Shown: positions 24,489 to 33,315, counted from the first letter of the stretch. The stretch is DNA of 64,000 nt from JACVRW01 sp963734365 (GCA_963734365.1 CAVTGV010000008.1:558001-622000); one strand, 5' to 3'. The notes: a model not told the origin generated them from the sequence alone. A program made the numbers and translations.

Positions 24489-26006
24489 ATGACTGCAACC
24501 ACACAGGCGCCGGAGACCCAGAGCATGGGAGAGCGCGAGCGCTGGATCGCGCTGCTCGTGCTCTGCACAGGCTTCCTGATGATCATCCTCGACCAGACGA
24601 TCGTGAACGTCGCGCTGCCGTCGATCCAGACCGACCTCGGCTTCTCCCAGTCCAACCTGGCCTGGGTGGTCAACGCCTATCTGATCGCCTTCGGCGGCCT
24701 GCTGCTGCTCGCCGGGCGGTTGGGCGACCTGATCGGCCGCAGGCGGGTGTTCATGGCCGGCCTGGCCGTCTTCACCGCTGCATCGCTCCTGTGCGGCCTG
24801 GCCCAGAGCCAGGAGGTCCTGGTGGCCGCTCGCTTCGTACAGGGACTCGGCGGCGCCATGGCCTCGGCGGTGATCCTCGGGATGATCGTGACGATGTTCC
24901 CCAAGCCTGCCGAGCAGGCGCGGGCCATCGGCGTGTACAGCTTCGTTGCGTCGGCCGGAGCGTCGATCGGGCTGCTCGCGGGCGGGGCGCTCACCGAGGC
25001 GATCAACTGGCATTGGATCTTCTTCGTGAACCTGCCGATCGGGATCGCCACAGCGGTGTTCGCCTCACGCCTGCTCAGGCGCGATGAGGGCATCGGCCTC
25101 GACAAGGGCGCCGATGTGCCCGGCGCGCTGCTCGTGGTGAGCTCGCTGATGCTCGGCGTCTACACGATCGTCGAGGCCGCCGATCGCGGCTGGGGATCGC
25201 TCGGAACGATCGGGCTGGGAGCCGTGGCTCTGGCGCTGCTCGCCGCGTTCGTGGTCCGAGAGTCGCGGGCCGCCAATCCGCTCGTGCCGCTGCGCATCTT
25301 CCGTGTACGCGTGGTCAGCGCCGCCAACCTGATCCAGGCGCTGATGGTGGCGGGCCTGTTCGGCATGTTCTTCCTGGGTGCTCTCTACCTCCAGCGCGTG
25401 CTCGGCTACGACGCGATCGAGGTGGGCCTTGCGTTCCTGCCGGTGGCCCTGGCGATCGGAATCCTGTCGCTGGGCGTCTCCGCGCGGCTGATCGTCCGCT
25501 TCGGCGGCCAGGCCACGCTGGTGCCCGGGCTCGTGCTGGTGGCGGCGGGACTCATCCTGTTCCGGCAGGCGCCGGTGGACGCCGAGTACCTCAGCGACAT
25601 CCTGCCCTCGATGCTGCTGCTCGGGATCGGCGCGGGACTGTCGTTCCCCTCGCTGATGACGCTCGCGATGTCTGGGGCGACGGCGAGCGACTCGGGCCTC
25701 GCCTCTGGGCTGGTGAACACGACCCAGCAGGTGGGCGGTGCGCTCGGCCTCGCGGTGCTGGCCACGATGGCCACGACCCGGACCGACACTCTGTCGGAGT
25801 CCGGCGAGCCCGGAGCGCAGGCGCTTACCGGCGGATACCACCTCGCCTTCGGGATCGGGGCGGGATTGGTGGGCGTGGCGCTGCTGCTGGCAGTCACGCT
25901 GCTGCCCCGCCAGGCCCGGCCGGCCGAGGACGCCGTGGAGCCGGCGGGCCAGGAGCGCAGCGCGCCGCTGGCCACCGATCGGCCGGCCATGGATCAGGCG
26001 GCCTAA
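24489..26006 (+). CDS. MFS drug-efflux transporter (DHA2/EmrB type, 14 helices)
   Basis: The 505-residue membrane protein exports hydrophobic compounds by proton antiport. It has the DHA2 motif C signature LDQTIVNVALPSIQTDLGFS, motif A GRLGDLIGRRRVF and about 14 helices; the tail is polar. The ATG at 24489 follows AGAG... rather weakly; TACGGT near 24449 may be the -10. The adjacent upstream MarR gene and dyad suggest substrate-induced expression. Confidence 0.92.
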   Translation: MTATTQAPETQSMGERERWIALLVLCTGFLMIILDQTIVNVALPSIQTDLGFSQSNLAWVVNAYLIAFGGLLLLAGRLGDLIGRRRVFMAGLAVFTAASLLCGLAQSQEVLVAARFVQGLGGAMASAVILGMIVTMFPKPAEQARAIGVYSFVASAGASIGLLAGGALTEAINWHWIFFVNLPIGIATAVFASRLLRRDEGIGLDKGADVPGALLVVSSLMLGVYTIVEAADRGWGSLGTIGLGAVALALLAAFVVRESRAANPLVPLRIFRVRVVSAANLIQALMVAGLFGMFFLGALYLQRVLGYDAIEVGLAFLPVALAIGILSLGVSARLIVRFGGQATLVPGLVLVAAGLILFRQAPVDAEYLSDILPSMLLLGIGAGLSFPSLMTLAMSGATASDSGLASGLVNTTQQVGGALGLAVLATMATTRTDTLSESGEPGAQALTGGYHLAFGIGAGLVGVALLLAVTLLPRQARPAEDAVEPAGQERSAPLATDRPAMDQAA

Positions 26007-26095
26007 GAAAGGAGGAGCCGGCGGCGAACCGGCGCAGATGAGCGGCAACCTGTTCTAGGATCGAACCGGCTCGCACCCGGACTCGAAGCCTGAGG

Positions 26096-27148
26096 ATGTC
26101 GAAACTCGTCGTTGCCTTGATCGTCGCCGGCGCCCTGTGCGCCGCCCCGGCCGCCGCCCAGGCCGGCGGCGGCCCCAACCCGCTCGAGGGCGTGAAGCTG
26201 TGGGTGGACCGGGAGGCGCCCGCCTGGCTGCAGTGGGAGGCCTTCCGGCGCCAGGGGGCTACCGCCAAGGCCGACCTGATCTGGAAGATCGCCCGCGAGC
26301 CGCGGGCCACCTGGCTGGGGCGCTTCACGCGACCCAACTTCGCGGTGAAGGTCAACCGCATCCTCGACGGGGCCCGCGCCGACGGCGCGGTGCCGGTGCT
26401 CACGGTGCTGCGCGCCCAGGCCACGTCATGCGCGCCGGGCTATGACGGGGGCGGAACCGCGGAGGACGCCCGCACGCGCGGCTGGTACGACGACCTCGCT
26501 CGGGTGATCGGGGACGAGCGCGTGGTGATCGCGTTCGAGCCGGACTCGCTCGGCACCATCGACTGTCTCGCGCGCAGCCGCCGCGACGACCGCCTGCGGC
26601 TGCTTCGCTACGGCGTGGAGGCCCTGGCCAAGCTCCCCAACGCGACCGTCTATCTCGAGGCCGGGGCGTCCGATTGGGAGCCCGCGGCCCGCACCGCCAA
26701 GCAGCTGCGCGCAATCGGTATCGCCAAGGTCCGCGGCTTCATGCTCAACGCGACGCACTACGACTGGACGGCCGAGAACATCAAGCACGGTCTCCAGATC
26801 TCGCGCCGCACGGGCGGCAAGCACTTCGTGATCAACACGGCCGAGAACGGCCGCGGCCCGGTCAACTACTACCGGCCCAACGGCAGGCGCGTGACCATCT
26901 GGTGCAATCCCGGCCTGCGCGGGCTGGGGCCGCCGCCCAGCACGGACACCGCAAATCCGAAGGTGGACGCCTACCTGTGGATCAACCGGCCGGGCTTCGC
27001 GCAGAGCTGCCAGGGGCGCCCGATCGCGTGGTTCCTGCCGCGGGCCCTGTCGTACGCCCGCTACGCCACCGACTGGATCAAGCCCCCGGCCGGCACGCGC
27101 TTCGGGCACAAGAAGCGCTACCGGCGCAGCGTGTTCATTCCGGGCTAG
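26096..27148 (+). CDS. Secreted glycoside hydrolase family 6-like protein with altered active site
   Basis: The 350-residue protein has a signal peptide (about 1-23) and the GH6 (cellobiohydrolase/endoglucanase) motif order: VVIAFEPDSLG (acid-bearing EPD motif), VYLEAGASDW (usually YLDAG), GFMLNATHYD, FVINTAENGRGP (usually DTSRNG) and WCNPGLRGLG...DAYLWINRPG (usually KPPGESDG). The proton-donor Asp of EPD is retained, but the Asp of YLDAG is Glu, RDC is TSC and the Asp after PGES is lost. It may hydrolyse a different glycan, or bind only. GAGG precedes the ATG; TAGGAT lies upstream at about 26056. Confidence 0.8.
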   Translation: MSKLVVALIVAGALCAAPAAAQAGGGPNPLEGVKLWVDREAPAWLQWEAFRRQGATAKADLIWKIAREPRATWLGRFTRPNFAVKVNRILDGARADGAVPVLTVLRAQATSCAPGYDGGGTAEDARTRGWYDDLARVIGDERVVIAFEPDSLGTIDCLARSRRDDRLRLLRYGVEALAKLPNATVYLEAGASDWEPAARTAKQLRAIGIAKVRGFMLNATHYDWTAENIKHGLQISRRTGGKHFVINTAENGRGPVNYYRPNGRRVTIWCNPGLRGLGPPPSTDTANPKVDAYLWINRPGFAQSCQGRPIAWFLPRALSYARYATDWIKPPAGTRFGHKKRYRRSVFIPG

Positions 27149-27231
27149 GCCTTCCCCGCTCGTTCACCCCGCTCCTTGCCCGATGCGCGATGATGCCGCG
27201 CGTCGCTCGCACCCCGACAGAAGGAGCTTCC

Positions 27232-28449
27232 ATGTCCCTCCGGAGGACCACGCGCGCCCTCGCGCTGATCGCCGGCCTTGCCGCGCTGGCGCCCGCCGCC
27301 GCGGCGGCTCACCAGCCGTCCAGCGGTGGTGAGAACAAACCCCTGGTGATCGGCCATCGCGGTGCGGCCGGGTATCTACCCGAGCACACCCTCCCCGGCT
27401 ATGCGCTGGCGATCAAGCTCGGCGCGGACTACGTCGAGCCAGACCTCGTCTCCACCAAGGACGGCCACCTGATCGCGCGGCACGAACCGAACATCGGCGG
27501 CACCACCGACGTGAGCAGACACCCCGAGTTCGCCGGTCGCAAGACGACCAAGATGGTCGACGGCGTCCCCGTCACCGACTGGTTCGCGTCCGACTTCACG
27601 CTCGCCGAGATCCGCACCCTCCGCGCCGTACAGCCCATGGCCGACCGCCCGCAGCGCTTCAACGGGCGCTACCGGATCCCGACCCTCGAGCAGGTCATCG
27701 CGCTGGTCAAGCGCTACTCGCGCCGCTACCACCGCCGTATCGGGATCTATCCGGAGACCAAGCACCCCACGTTCCACAAGAGCCTGGGACTGGCGCTCGA
27801 GCGGCCGCTGGTCCGGATACTCGACCGCGCCGGCTGGCACAAGCGGCGCTCGCCGGTGTTCATCCAGAGCTTCGAGCAGTCGAACCTCAAGCAGCTCAAC
27901 CGGATGACCAATGTGCGCCTGGTGCAGCTGATCGACGCCAACGACGTCAATCCGGACGGCAGCCTCGACTACACCGCCCCCTACGACCGGCCCTACGACT
28001 GGACCGCGTCGGGCGACCCCGAGCTGCTGGCCCGGACCTTCGGTTACCTGACCACCAACGCGGGGCTGCGTGAGGTGGCTCGCTACGCCGACGGCATCGG
28101 CCCTTGGAAGGTGTACATCAACAGCACCGAGGCGGCTGACCTCAACGGCGACGGCGAGGTGGGCGACGAGAACGGCGACGGACTGGTGAACGAGGCCGAC
28201 CGCCGGCTGATCGCCCCGACCGACCTGGTCGACCGCGCACATGCACGCGGCCTGCTCGTCCATCCCTACACGTTCCGCAACGAGCAGCGCTACCTCGCCT
28301 CCGACTACGGCGGCAATCCGCTGAACGAGTACCTGCATTTCTACGAGCTCGGCGTGGACGGGCTGTTCTCCGACTTCGCCGGCACGGCCTTCGCGGCACG
28401 GGAGCTGTTCTGGCTCGACCGCTACGGCTCGCCGGACGAGGAGGGCTAG
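27232..28449 (+). CDS. Secreted glycerophosphodiester phosphodiesterase with EF-hand-like insert
   Basis: GlpQ-type enzyme that releases glycerol-3-phosphate from glycerophosphodiesters outside the membrane. The 405-residue product has a signal peptide, the TIM-barrel motifs IGHRGAAGYLPEHT, YVEPDLVSTKDG (metal E/D), HEP and IYPETKHP, and the late LFSDFAG. Residues about 303-323 contain two DxNGDG-like calcium loops (DLNGDGEVG and DENGDGLVNEAD), as in EF-hands or dockerins, inserted before the last part of the barrel. AAGGAG lies seven bases before the ATG. Confidence 0.9.
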   Translation: MSLRRTTRALALIAGLAALAPAAAAAHQPSSGGENKPLVIGHRGAAGYLPEHTLPGYALAIKLGADYVEPDLVSTKDGHLIARHEPNIGGTTDVSRHPEFAGRKTTKMVDGVPVTDWFASDFTLAEIRTLRAVQPMADRPQRFNGRYRIPTLEQVIALVKRYSRRYHRRIGIYPETKHPTFHKSLGLALERPLVRILDRAGWHKRRSPVFIQSFEQSNLKQLNRMTNVRLVQLIDANDVNPDGSLDYTAPYDRPYDWTASGDPELLARTFGYLTTNAGLREVARYADGIGPWKVYINSTEAADLNGDGEVGDENGDGLVNEADRRLIAPTDLVDRAHARGLLVHPYTFRNEQRYLASDYGGNPLNEYLHFYELGVDGLFSDFAGTAFAARELFWLDRYGSPDEEG

Positions 28450-28457
28450 CTCCGGAG

Positions 28458-29015
28458 CTAGGGAAGCTCGAGCGGCAGAGCGCCACGGACGTGCACCACC
28501 CGCGTCGGCCCGAGGCGGGTGGTGCGCCGTCCCGGCGGCGGCAGCGTGTGGCCGTGCAGGAGCACGGCGGGCTCGTGGCGCTCCACCCACGCGCGCAGCG
28601 CGGGTGAGCCGGCGTGGGCCGGGTCGTCGGGCTCGTCGTTGACGCCCGCGGGCGGGCTGTGGGCGAGGAGGACATCTGCCGGAGGCAGCTGCTCGATCAT
28701 CGCCGCGGCCTCCTCCTCGGTCCACTCGTTGTCCCCATGGCGGCTGTACCGCGGCGATCCGCCGAAGCCGGCGAAGCTCAGCTCGCCGGCGGTCTCGCGC
28801 CGAAGGTGGAGGTCGTGGACGCCGAGGACGGTGAGAGCGTCGGCGGCGTCGTGGTTGCCGCGCACCCCCAGCTTGGGCAGCTCCACCGCCTCCAGTCCCT
28901 CTACCCAGGCGGGCTCGAGGTCGCCCAGGAGCACGATCAGCTCGGGCTGCGTGGCAGCCACCAGATCGGCGATCGGCGCGTGAAAGGGGGCGTCGGCCAG
29001 CGCGAGGACCCGCAT
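28458..29015 (-). CDS. Metallophosphoesterase
   Basis: The 185-residue cytoplasmic protein has calcineurin-type motifs LLGDL, VRGNHD, LLAHSPP and LLHGHT (GDxxD / GNHD / H / GHTH family), with a degenerate first motif (LADAPFH instead of DxH). Substrate unknown. I shortened the start to 29015 because ACGCTA on the plus strand (29023-29028, TAGCGT on the minus) lies seven bases away, the leaderless spacing. It is divergent from the cupin gene at 29057 with only 41 bases between starts, each with its own leaderless promoter. Confidence 0.85.
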   Translation of the reverse strand: MRVLALADAPFHAPIADLVAATQPELIVLLGDLEPAWVEGLEAVELPKLGVRGNHDAADALTVLGVHDLHLRRETAGELSFAGFGGSPRYSRHGDNEWTEEEAAAMIEQLPPADVLLAHSPPAGVNDEPDDPAHAGSPALRAWVERHEPAVLLHGHTLPPPGRRTTRLGPTRVVHVRGALPLELP

Positions 29016-29056
29016 CGCCGGCACGCTAGCGCGCGTCCCTGGATAGCCTGCGGCCG

Positions 29057-29413
29057 ATGCCGGAGCTGATCGAGTCGCCCGTCCGCGTGGAGGCGGCGGG
29101 CGAGCCGCCCAAGCTGATCGACGAATACGCCGGGCGCGCCAGCACGGGCGAGGAGCGCCTCAGCGTGGCCCGCATGAGCTCACCGCCCGGCTGGAGCGAG
29201 CCGGGCCAGCGTCCAGAGTTCGACGAGTACACGCTCGTTCTCACGGGCGCCCTGCAGGTGGAGAGCGAGGCGGGCAGCCTCGAGGTGCTCGCCGGCCAGG
29301 CCGTGCTCGTGCGCCGCGGCGAATGGGTGCTCTACTCGACCCCCGCGGGTGCGGAGTACGTGTCGGTGTGCCTGCCGGCGTTCTCGCCGGACACCGTTCA
29401 CCGCGACGCCTGA
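29057..29413 (+). CDS. Small cupin-domain protein
   Basis: The 118-residue protein is a single cupin barrel: EFDEYTLVLTGALQVE and GQAVLVRRGEWVLYSTPAGAEYVSVCLPAF are the two cupin motifs, though the metal-binding histidines are mostly replaced (only E and Y/R remain), so metal binding and catalysis are uncertain. TAGCCT (29044-29049) lies seven bases before the ATG. Confidence 0.8.
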   Translation: MPELIESPVRVEAAGEPPKLIDEYAGRASTGEERLSVARMSSPPGWSEPGQRPEFDEYTLVLTGALQVESEAGSLEVLAGQAVLVRRGEWVLYSTPAGAEYVSVCLPAFSPDTVHRDA

Positions 29414-29449
29414 TCGGCCGCGGCCAGGCCGCCGCTAACGTCGGCGGAT

Positions 29450-30448
29450 GTGAGCCGCGCCGCCCTCGTATCCCTCTACGCGCTGCTCGTCCTGATCTGG
29501 TCCAGCACCTGGGTGGCGATCAAGTTCGGGCTCGAGGACAGCCCGCCGCTGCTGGGTGCGGGGCTGCGCTTCACGCTCGCCGGAGCCGTCCTGCTCGGCT
29601 TCGCTGCCCTGCAGCGACGCCCGCTGCGCACCGACTGGCTGCTCGTGGCCGTTCTCGCCGCCATGCCGTTCGCGCTCGCCTACGGCCTGGTCTACTGGGG
29701 TGAGCAGTACATCCCCTCGGGTCTGGCCGCCGTTCTGTTCGGAGTGCTTCCGCTCTACACGGGGGTTCTCGCCGGCATCTTCCTGCCCGACGAGCCGCTG
29801 CGGGCTCGCCTGGTGGTGGGAGTGGTGATCGCGATCGGAGGTCTGGCGCTCAGCTTCGCCGAGAGCCTGAACCTGGGCGATGAGGACCTGGCGCTGGCGG
29901 GAGCCGCGGCGCTCGCGCTCGCTCCGATCGGCGCTGCGGTGGGCAACGTCGCCCAGAAGCTGCGAGCCGGCACGCTCGACGCCGTCACCCTGAACGGCTG
30001 GGCGATGCTCGCCGGTGGCGCCCTGCTGGTGGGCGTCTCCGCGCTGGGCGAGGATTGGGGCGGCCTTCGCCTGACGCCGGAGTCCGTTGGCTCGATCGTC
30101 TATCTCGCGGTGATCGGCTCGTCCGTTGCGTTCGTCGCACTCACCGTCCTCCTGCGCCAGCTCACCGCTCAGGCGATGTCCTTCCTGGCCATGCTCCTGC
30201 CCTTCGGGGCCCTGCTGTTCGGCGCCGCCCTCTATGACGAGGCTCTGACCTGGCGGGCGCTGGCCGGCGCCCTGCTCGTGGCCATCGGCCTGCTGATCGC
30301 CCAGAGCCGAGGCGCTCCCGCTTCGGAGGCGCCCGCCCCGCGGCGCGTCGGCGAAGCCGACCCTGCGAGAGACCGGAGAGGCGCTCGAGAGTCGCTAGAC
30401 TCGCCTTCCGGCGTCCACCCCGCAGTGGCCGCCGTTTTCTTGCCATGA
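29450..30448 (+). CDS. EamA/DMT-family transporter
   Basis: The 332-residue protein has ten membrane helices in two EamA repeats (SSTWVAIKFGLEDSPPLLGAGLRF is the first signature; LLRQLTAQAMSFLAMLLPFGALLFG the second). Substrate (metabolite, amino acid) unknown. TAACGT (29436-29441) lies eight bases before the GTG start. After helix ten a polar tail of about 40 residues reads into the rplU promoter and overlaps rplU by four bases; this tail may be the result of a lost stop codon. Confidence 0.85.
   Translation: MSRAALVSLYALLVLIWSSTWVAIKFGLEDSPPLLGAGLRFTLAGAVLLGFAALQRRPLRTDWLLVAVLAAMPFALAYGLVYWGEQYIPSGLAAVLFGVLPLYTGVLAGIFLPDEPLRARLVVGVVIAIGGLALSFAESLNLGDEDLALAGAAALALAPIGAAVGNVAQKLRAGTLDAVTLNGWAMLAGGALLVGVSALGEDWGGLRLTPESVGSIVYLAVIGSSVAFVALTVLLRQLTAQAMSFLAMLLPFGALLFGAALYDEALTWRALAGALLVAIGLLIAQSRGAPASEAPAPRRVGEADPARDRRGARESLDSPSGVHPAVAAVFLP
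30396..30401 (+). promoter_or_regulatory. -10 element of rplU-rpmA
   Basis: TAGACT within the 3' part of the EamA gene, giving a leader of about 37 bases before the rplU ATG at 30445, room for ribosomal-protein autoregulation. Confidence 0.5.
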
Positions 30449-30801
30449 GCTACGCAGTCGTCAGAGTGGGCGGTAAGCAATACCGCGTCGAGGAGGGCCA
30501 GTCGATAGTCGTCGACCGGTTGCACGCGAGCGAGGGCGAGAAGGTCGACCTCGAGCCGCTTCTGCTCGCCGACGGCGACAAGTCGGTGCTCGGGGGCGAC
30601 GCGCTCTCCAAGGTGAAGGTGCAGGCCACCGTGACGAGGCACGAGCGCGGAAAGAAGATCCACGGACTGAAGTTCAAGCCCAAGCGCGGCTACAAGCGCC
30701 GCTTCGGCGCTCGCGCCGATCTGACCCGGCTCGAGATCAGCTCGATCAAGAGCGGCGGAAGGTCGCGGCAGGCCAAGAAGGAGGAAGACGATGGCTCATA
30801 A
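30445..30801 (+). CDS. rplU: 50S ribosomal protein L21
   Basis: The 118-residue protein starts YAVVRVGGKQYRVEEGQSI and contains HERGKKIHGLKFKPKRGYKRRFGAR (L21 RNA-binding loop); it ends in an unusually long lysine/glutamate tail (RQAKKEEDDGS). It overlaps rpmA by eleven bases. Confidence 0.97.
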   Translation: MSYAVVRVGGKQYRVEEGQSIVVDRLHASEGEKVDLEPLLLADGDKSVLGGDALSKVKVQATVTRHERGKKIHGLKFKPKRGYKRRFGARADLTRLEISSIKSGGRSRQAKKEEDDGS

Positions 30802-31045
30802 GAAGGGCCTTGGCTCCAGCCGCAACGGCCGCGACTCGAACGCGAAGCGCCTCGGCGTGAAGGTGTTCGCCGGCCAGGCGGTGAGCGGCGGCGAGATCAT
30901 CGTGCGCCAGCGTGGCACCCGCTTCAAGCCGGGCGAGGGCACCGGCCGCGGCCGCGACGACACGATCTTCGCCAAGCGGGCGGGCACCGTCCAGTTCGCA
31001 GAAGGCCGCCGCGGCCGTGTGATCTCGGTCGAGCCGGCCGAGTAG
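30791..31045 (+). CDS. rpmA: 50S ribosomal protein L27
   Basis: The 84-residue protein begins MAHKKGLGSSRNGRDS, the mature L27 N-terminus that reaches the peptidyl-transferase centre; GRDDTIFAKRAGTVQF is diagnostic. AAGGAGGAAG lies six bases before the ATG. Confidence 0.97.
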   Translation: MAHKKGLGSSRNGRDSNAKRLGVKVFAGQAVSGGEIIVRQRGTRFKPGEGTGRGRDDTIFAKRAGTVQFAEGRRGRVISVEPAE

Positions 31046-31055
31046 CGAACCCAGG

Positions 31056-31061
31056 TAGCCT
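31056..31061 (+). promoter_or_regulatory. -10 element of the DUF1028 gene
   Basis: TAGCCT ends seven bases before a CTG codon at 31069, exactly the spacing by which other genes here start leaderless transcripts at their start codon. No ATG, GTG or TTG is available upstream in frame. Confidence 0.55.
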
Positions 31062-31068
31062 CCGCCTC

Positions 31069-31986
31069 CTGACCTACTCGATCGTCGCCCGTGACCCGTC
31101 GAGCGGGGAGCTCGGCGTCGCCGTCCAGTCGCACTTCTTCGGCGTAGGGTCGCTGGTGACCTGGGCTGGTGCCGGGGTGGGCGCCGTGGCCACCCAGTCG
31201 ATGGTGGAGCCGGCCTACGGGCCGCGCGCACTTGACCTGATGCGCGACGGGATGAGCGCACCGCAGGCGCTCCAGCAGCTGCTGTCGGCCGACGCCCAAG
31301 AGGATGCTCGCCAGGTGGCGGTGATCGACCACGCCGGGCGGGTGGCTGTGCACACCGGTCCCGGCTGCATACCCCACGCGGGCCACGCGCTGGGCAACCA
31401 GGTGAGCGCTCAGGCCAACATCATGGCCCGCGAAACGGTGCCGGGGGCGATGATCGACGCCTACACGACCGCGCAGGGCGAGCTGCCCGAGCGCCTGCTC
31501 GCCGCTCTCGACGCGGCCGAGGGTGAGGGCGGTGACCTTCGCGGACGCCAGTCGGCCGCCCTGATGGTGGTGGCCGCCCGGGCGAGCGGCCGGCCGGGTG
31601 AGGACACGCTCGTGGACCTTCGCGTAGAGGATCACGCCGAGCCGCTCCAGGAACTGAGGCGCCTCGTGGGCCTCCGGCGCGCCTACGCGCTGGTGGACGC
31701 CGGCGACCAGCTGGCGGCGGCGGGCGACGTGGGCGGAGCCCTGCGGGAGTACGCCGCTGCCCACCGGGCAGAGCCCGGCAATCCGGAGCTGGCGTTCTGG
31801 CACGGTGTGGCCCTGGCGGCCGAAGGCGGAGAGGAGCAGGCGATTCCGCTGTTGCGCCAGGCCCTCGACTCGCATCCGGGCTGGGCCGAGCTGCTCGAGC
31901 GTCTACCGGCGGCCGGCCTGTTCCCCGACGACGCCCCGCTGATCGCGCGCCTCGTCGGGGTCCCCGCGGAATCGCTTCCGGAGTAG
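31069..31986 (+). CDS. DUF1028 protein with TPR-like C-terminal, apparent CTG start
   Basis: The family's normal N-terminus is TYSIVARDPxTGELGVAVQSHFF; this sequence is present here immediately after a CTG (31069), giving 305 residues. Starting instead at the first GTG/ATG (31156) would delete this conserved part. Residues about 230-300 form helices of TPR character (GGALREYAAAHRAEPGNPELAFWHG), as in DUF1028 proteins with a C-terminal repeat. The family resembles Ntn-type hydrolases by fold, as I recall, and has no assigned function. It is followed four bases later by obgE. Confidence 0.85.
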   Translation: MTYSIVARDPSSGELGVAVQSHFFGVGSLVTWAGAGVGAVATQSMVEPAYGPRALDLMRDGMSAPQALQQLLSADAQEDARQVAVIDHAGRVAVHTGPGCIPHAGHALGNQVSAQANIMARETVPGAMIDAYTTAQGELPERLLAALDAAEGEGGDLRGRQSAALMVVAARASGRPGEDTLVDLRVEDHAEPLQELRRLVGLRRAYALVDAGDQLAAAGDVGGALREYAAAHRAEPGNPELAFWHGVALAAEGGEEQAIPLLRQALDSHPGWAELLERLPAAGLFPDDAPLIARLVGVPAESLPE

Positions 31987-31990
31987 GCCT

Positions 31991-33301
31991 GTGTTTCACG
32001 ACCGGGCCGTGATTCAGGTCAGAGCCGGCGCGGGCGGGGACGGCGTGGTCTCCTTCCGCCGCGAGGCCCACGTTCCCAAGGGCGGTCCCGACGGCGGCGA
32101 CGGCGGCCGCGGCGGCGACGTCGTGTTGGTGTGCGACGGCTCGCTGCGCGATCTCTCCTCGTTCCGGCGCGGAGCTCACTTCAAGGCGCCGCGCGGCGGG
32201 CACGGCCAGGGGGCGAACAAGCACGGCGCCACCCCGGAGCCGCTCGCGATCCGCGTGCCGCCCGGGACCGTGGTGGAGGACGCCGGCGCCGGCGACCGCT
32301 GGGATCTCCTCGAGCCGGGCCAGTCCACCGTGGTGGCGCGCGGCGGGGTGGGCGGGCGCGGCAACCGGCAGTTCGCGACCGCCACGCGCCAGACCCCCCG
32401 CTTCGCCGAGCGCGGCCTCGCGGGCGAGGAGCGGCGGCTCGAGCTGCGGCTGCGGCTGCTCGCCGACGCGGGCCTGGTGGGGCTCCCGAACGCCGGCAAG
32501 TCGTCGCTGCTGGCTCGCCTGACCCGCGCCCGCCCCAAGGTGGCCGGCTATCCGTTCACCACGATCGAGCCGGTGCTGGGCACGCTCGAGCGCGACGAGC
32601 GCCAACTCGTGATCGCGGACATCCCCGGCCTGGTGGAGGGTGCGAGTGCCGGGGCCGGCCTGGGGCACGAGTTCCTCGCCCACGTGGAGCGCTGCCGGCT
32701 GCTCGTGCACGTGCTCGACCTCGCTCCGCTCGACGGCTCCGACCCGGCCGAGAACTACGCGACCGTGGAGGCCGAGCTCGAAGAGCACGGCCAGGGTCTG
32801 GCCGGTCTACCTCGGCTGGTCGCGCTCTCGAAGGCCGACCTCGTCTCTCCGGAGGCCGCGCGCGAGGCCGTGGCGGACTGGACCGGCCGGCTGCGGTCGT
32901 CGCCCGCCCCGGTGCTCGAGGTGCTGGCCACCTCGGCGGCAACCGGACAGGGGCTGGACGAACTGGTCTCGGCGGTCTTCCGGCACGTGCCCGAGGAGGA
33001 GCGCCACGAGGCCGCGGCGCCGGCCACCCCCGCCACCCACCGGGTCTACCGTCCCGGCCGCGCCGACGCCTTCGAGATCAACCGCACGCCGAGCGGCGCC
33101 TTCCGCATAGAGGGAGAGCGGGTGGAGCGTCTGATCGCTCGCCACGACGTGGACAACGAGCAGGCTCTTCGCTACGTCGAGGAGCGGCTCCGGGCGCTGG
33201 GGGTACTCAAGGCGCTCGAGGCCGCGGGCTTCGAGCCCGGGGACGACGTGGAGATCGCCGGGATCGTCTTCGAGCTCGATCCCGGCGCCCCCTTCGGTTG
33301 A
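31991..33301 (+). CDS. obgE: GTPase Obg/CgtA
   Basis: Obg is an essential GTPase acting on 50S ribosome assembly and stress control. The 436-residue protein has the glycine-rich Obg fold (GGPDGGDGGRGGDV, residues 1-158), the G domain with P-loop GLPNAGKSS, G3 ADIPGL and NKxD-type SKAD, and the C-terminal OCT domain (about 350-425). The GTG start follows the DUF1028 gene by four bases. The gene order L21-L27-Obg is conserved. Confidence 0.96.
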   Translation: MFHDRAVIQVRAGAGGDGVVSFRREAHVPKGGPDGGDGGRGGDVVLVCDGSLRDLSSFRRGAHFKAPRGGHGQGANKHGATPEPLAIRVPPGTVVEDAGAGDRWDLLEPGQSTVVARGGVGGRGNRQFATATRQTPRFAERGLAGEERRLELRLRLLADAGLVGLPNAGKSSLLARLTRARPKVAGYPFTTIEPVLGTLERDERQLVIADIPGLVEGASAGAGLGHEFLAHVERCRLLVHVLDLAPLDGSDPAENYATVEAELEEHGQGLAGLPRLVALSKADLVSPEAAREAVADWTGRLRSSPAPVLEVLATSAATGQGLDELVSAVFRHVPEEERHEAAAPATPATHRVYRPGRADAFEINRTPSGAFRIEGERVERLIARHDVDNEQALRYVEERLRALGVLKALEAAGFEPGDDVEIAGIVFELDPGAPFG

Positions 33302-33315
33302 TAGAAAGGCCGCCC

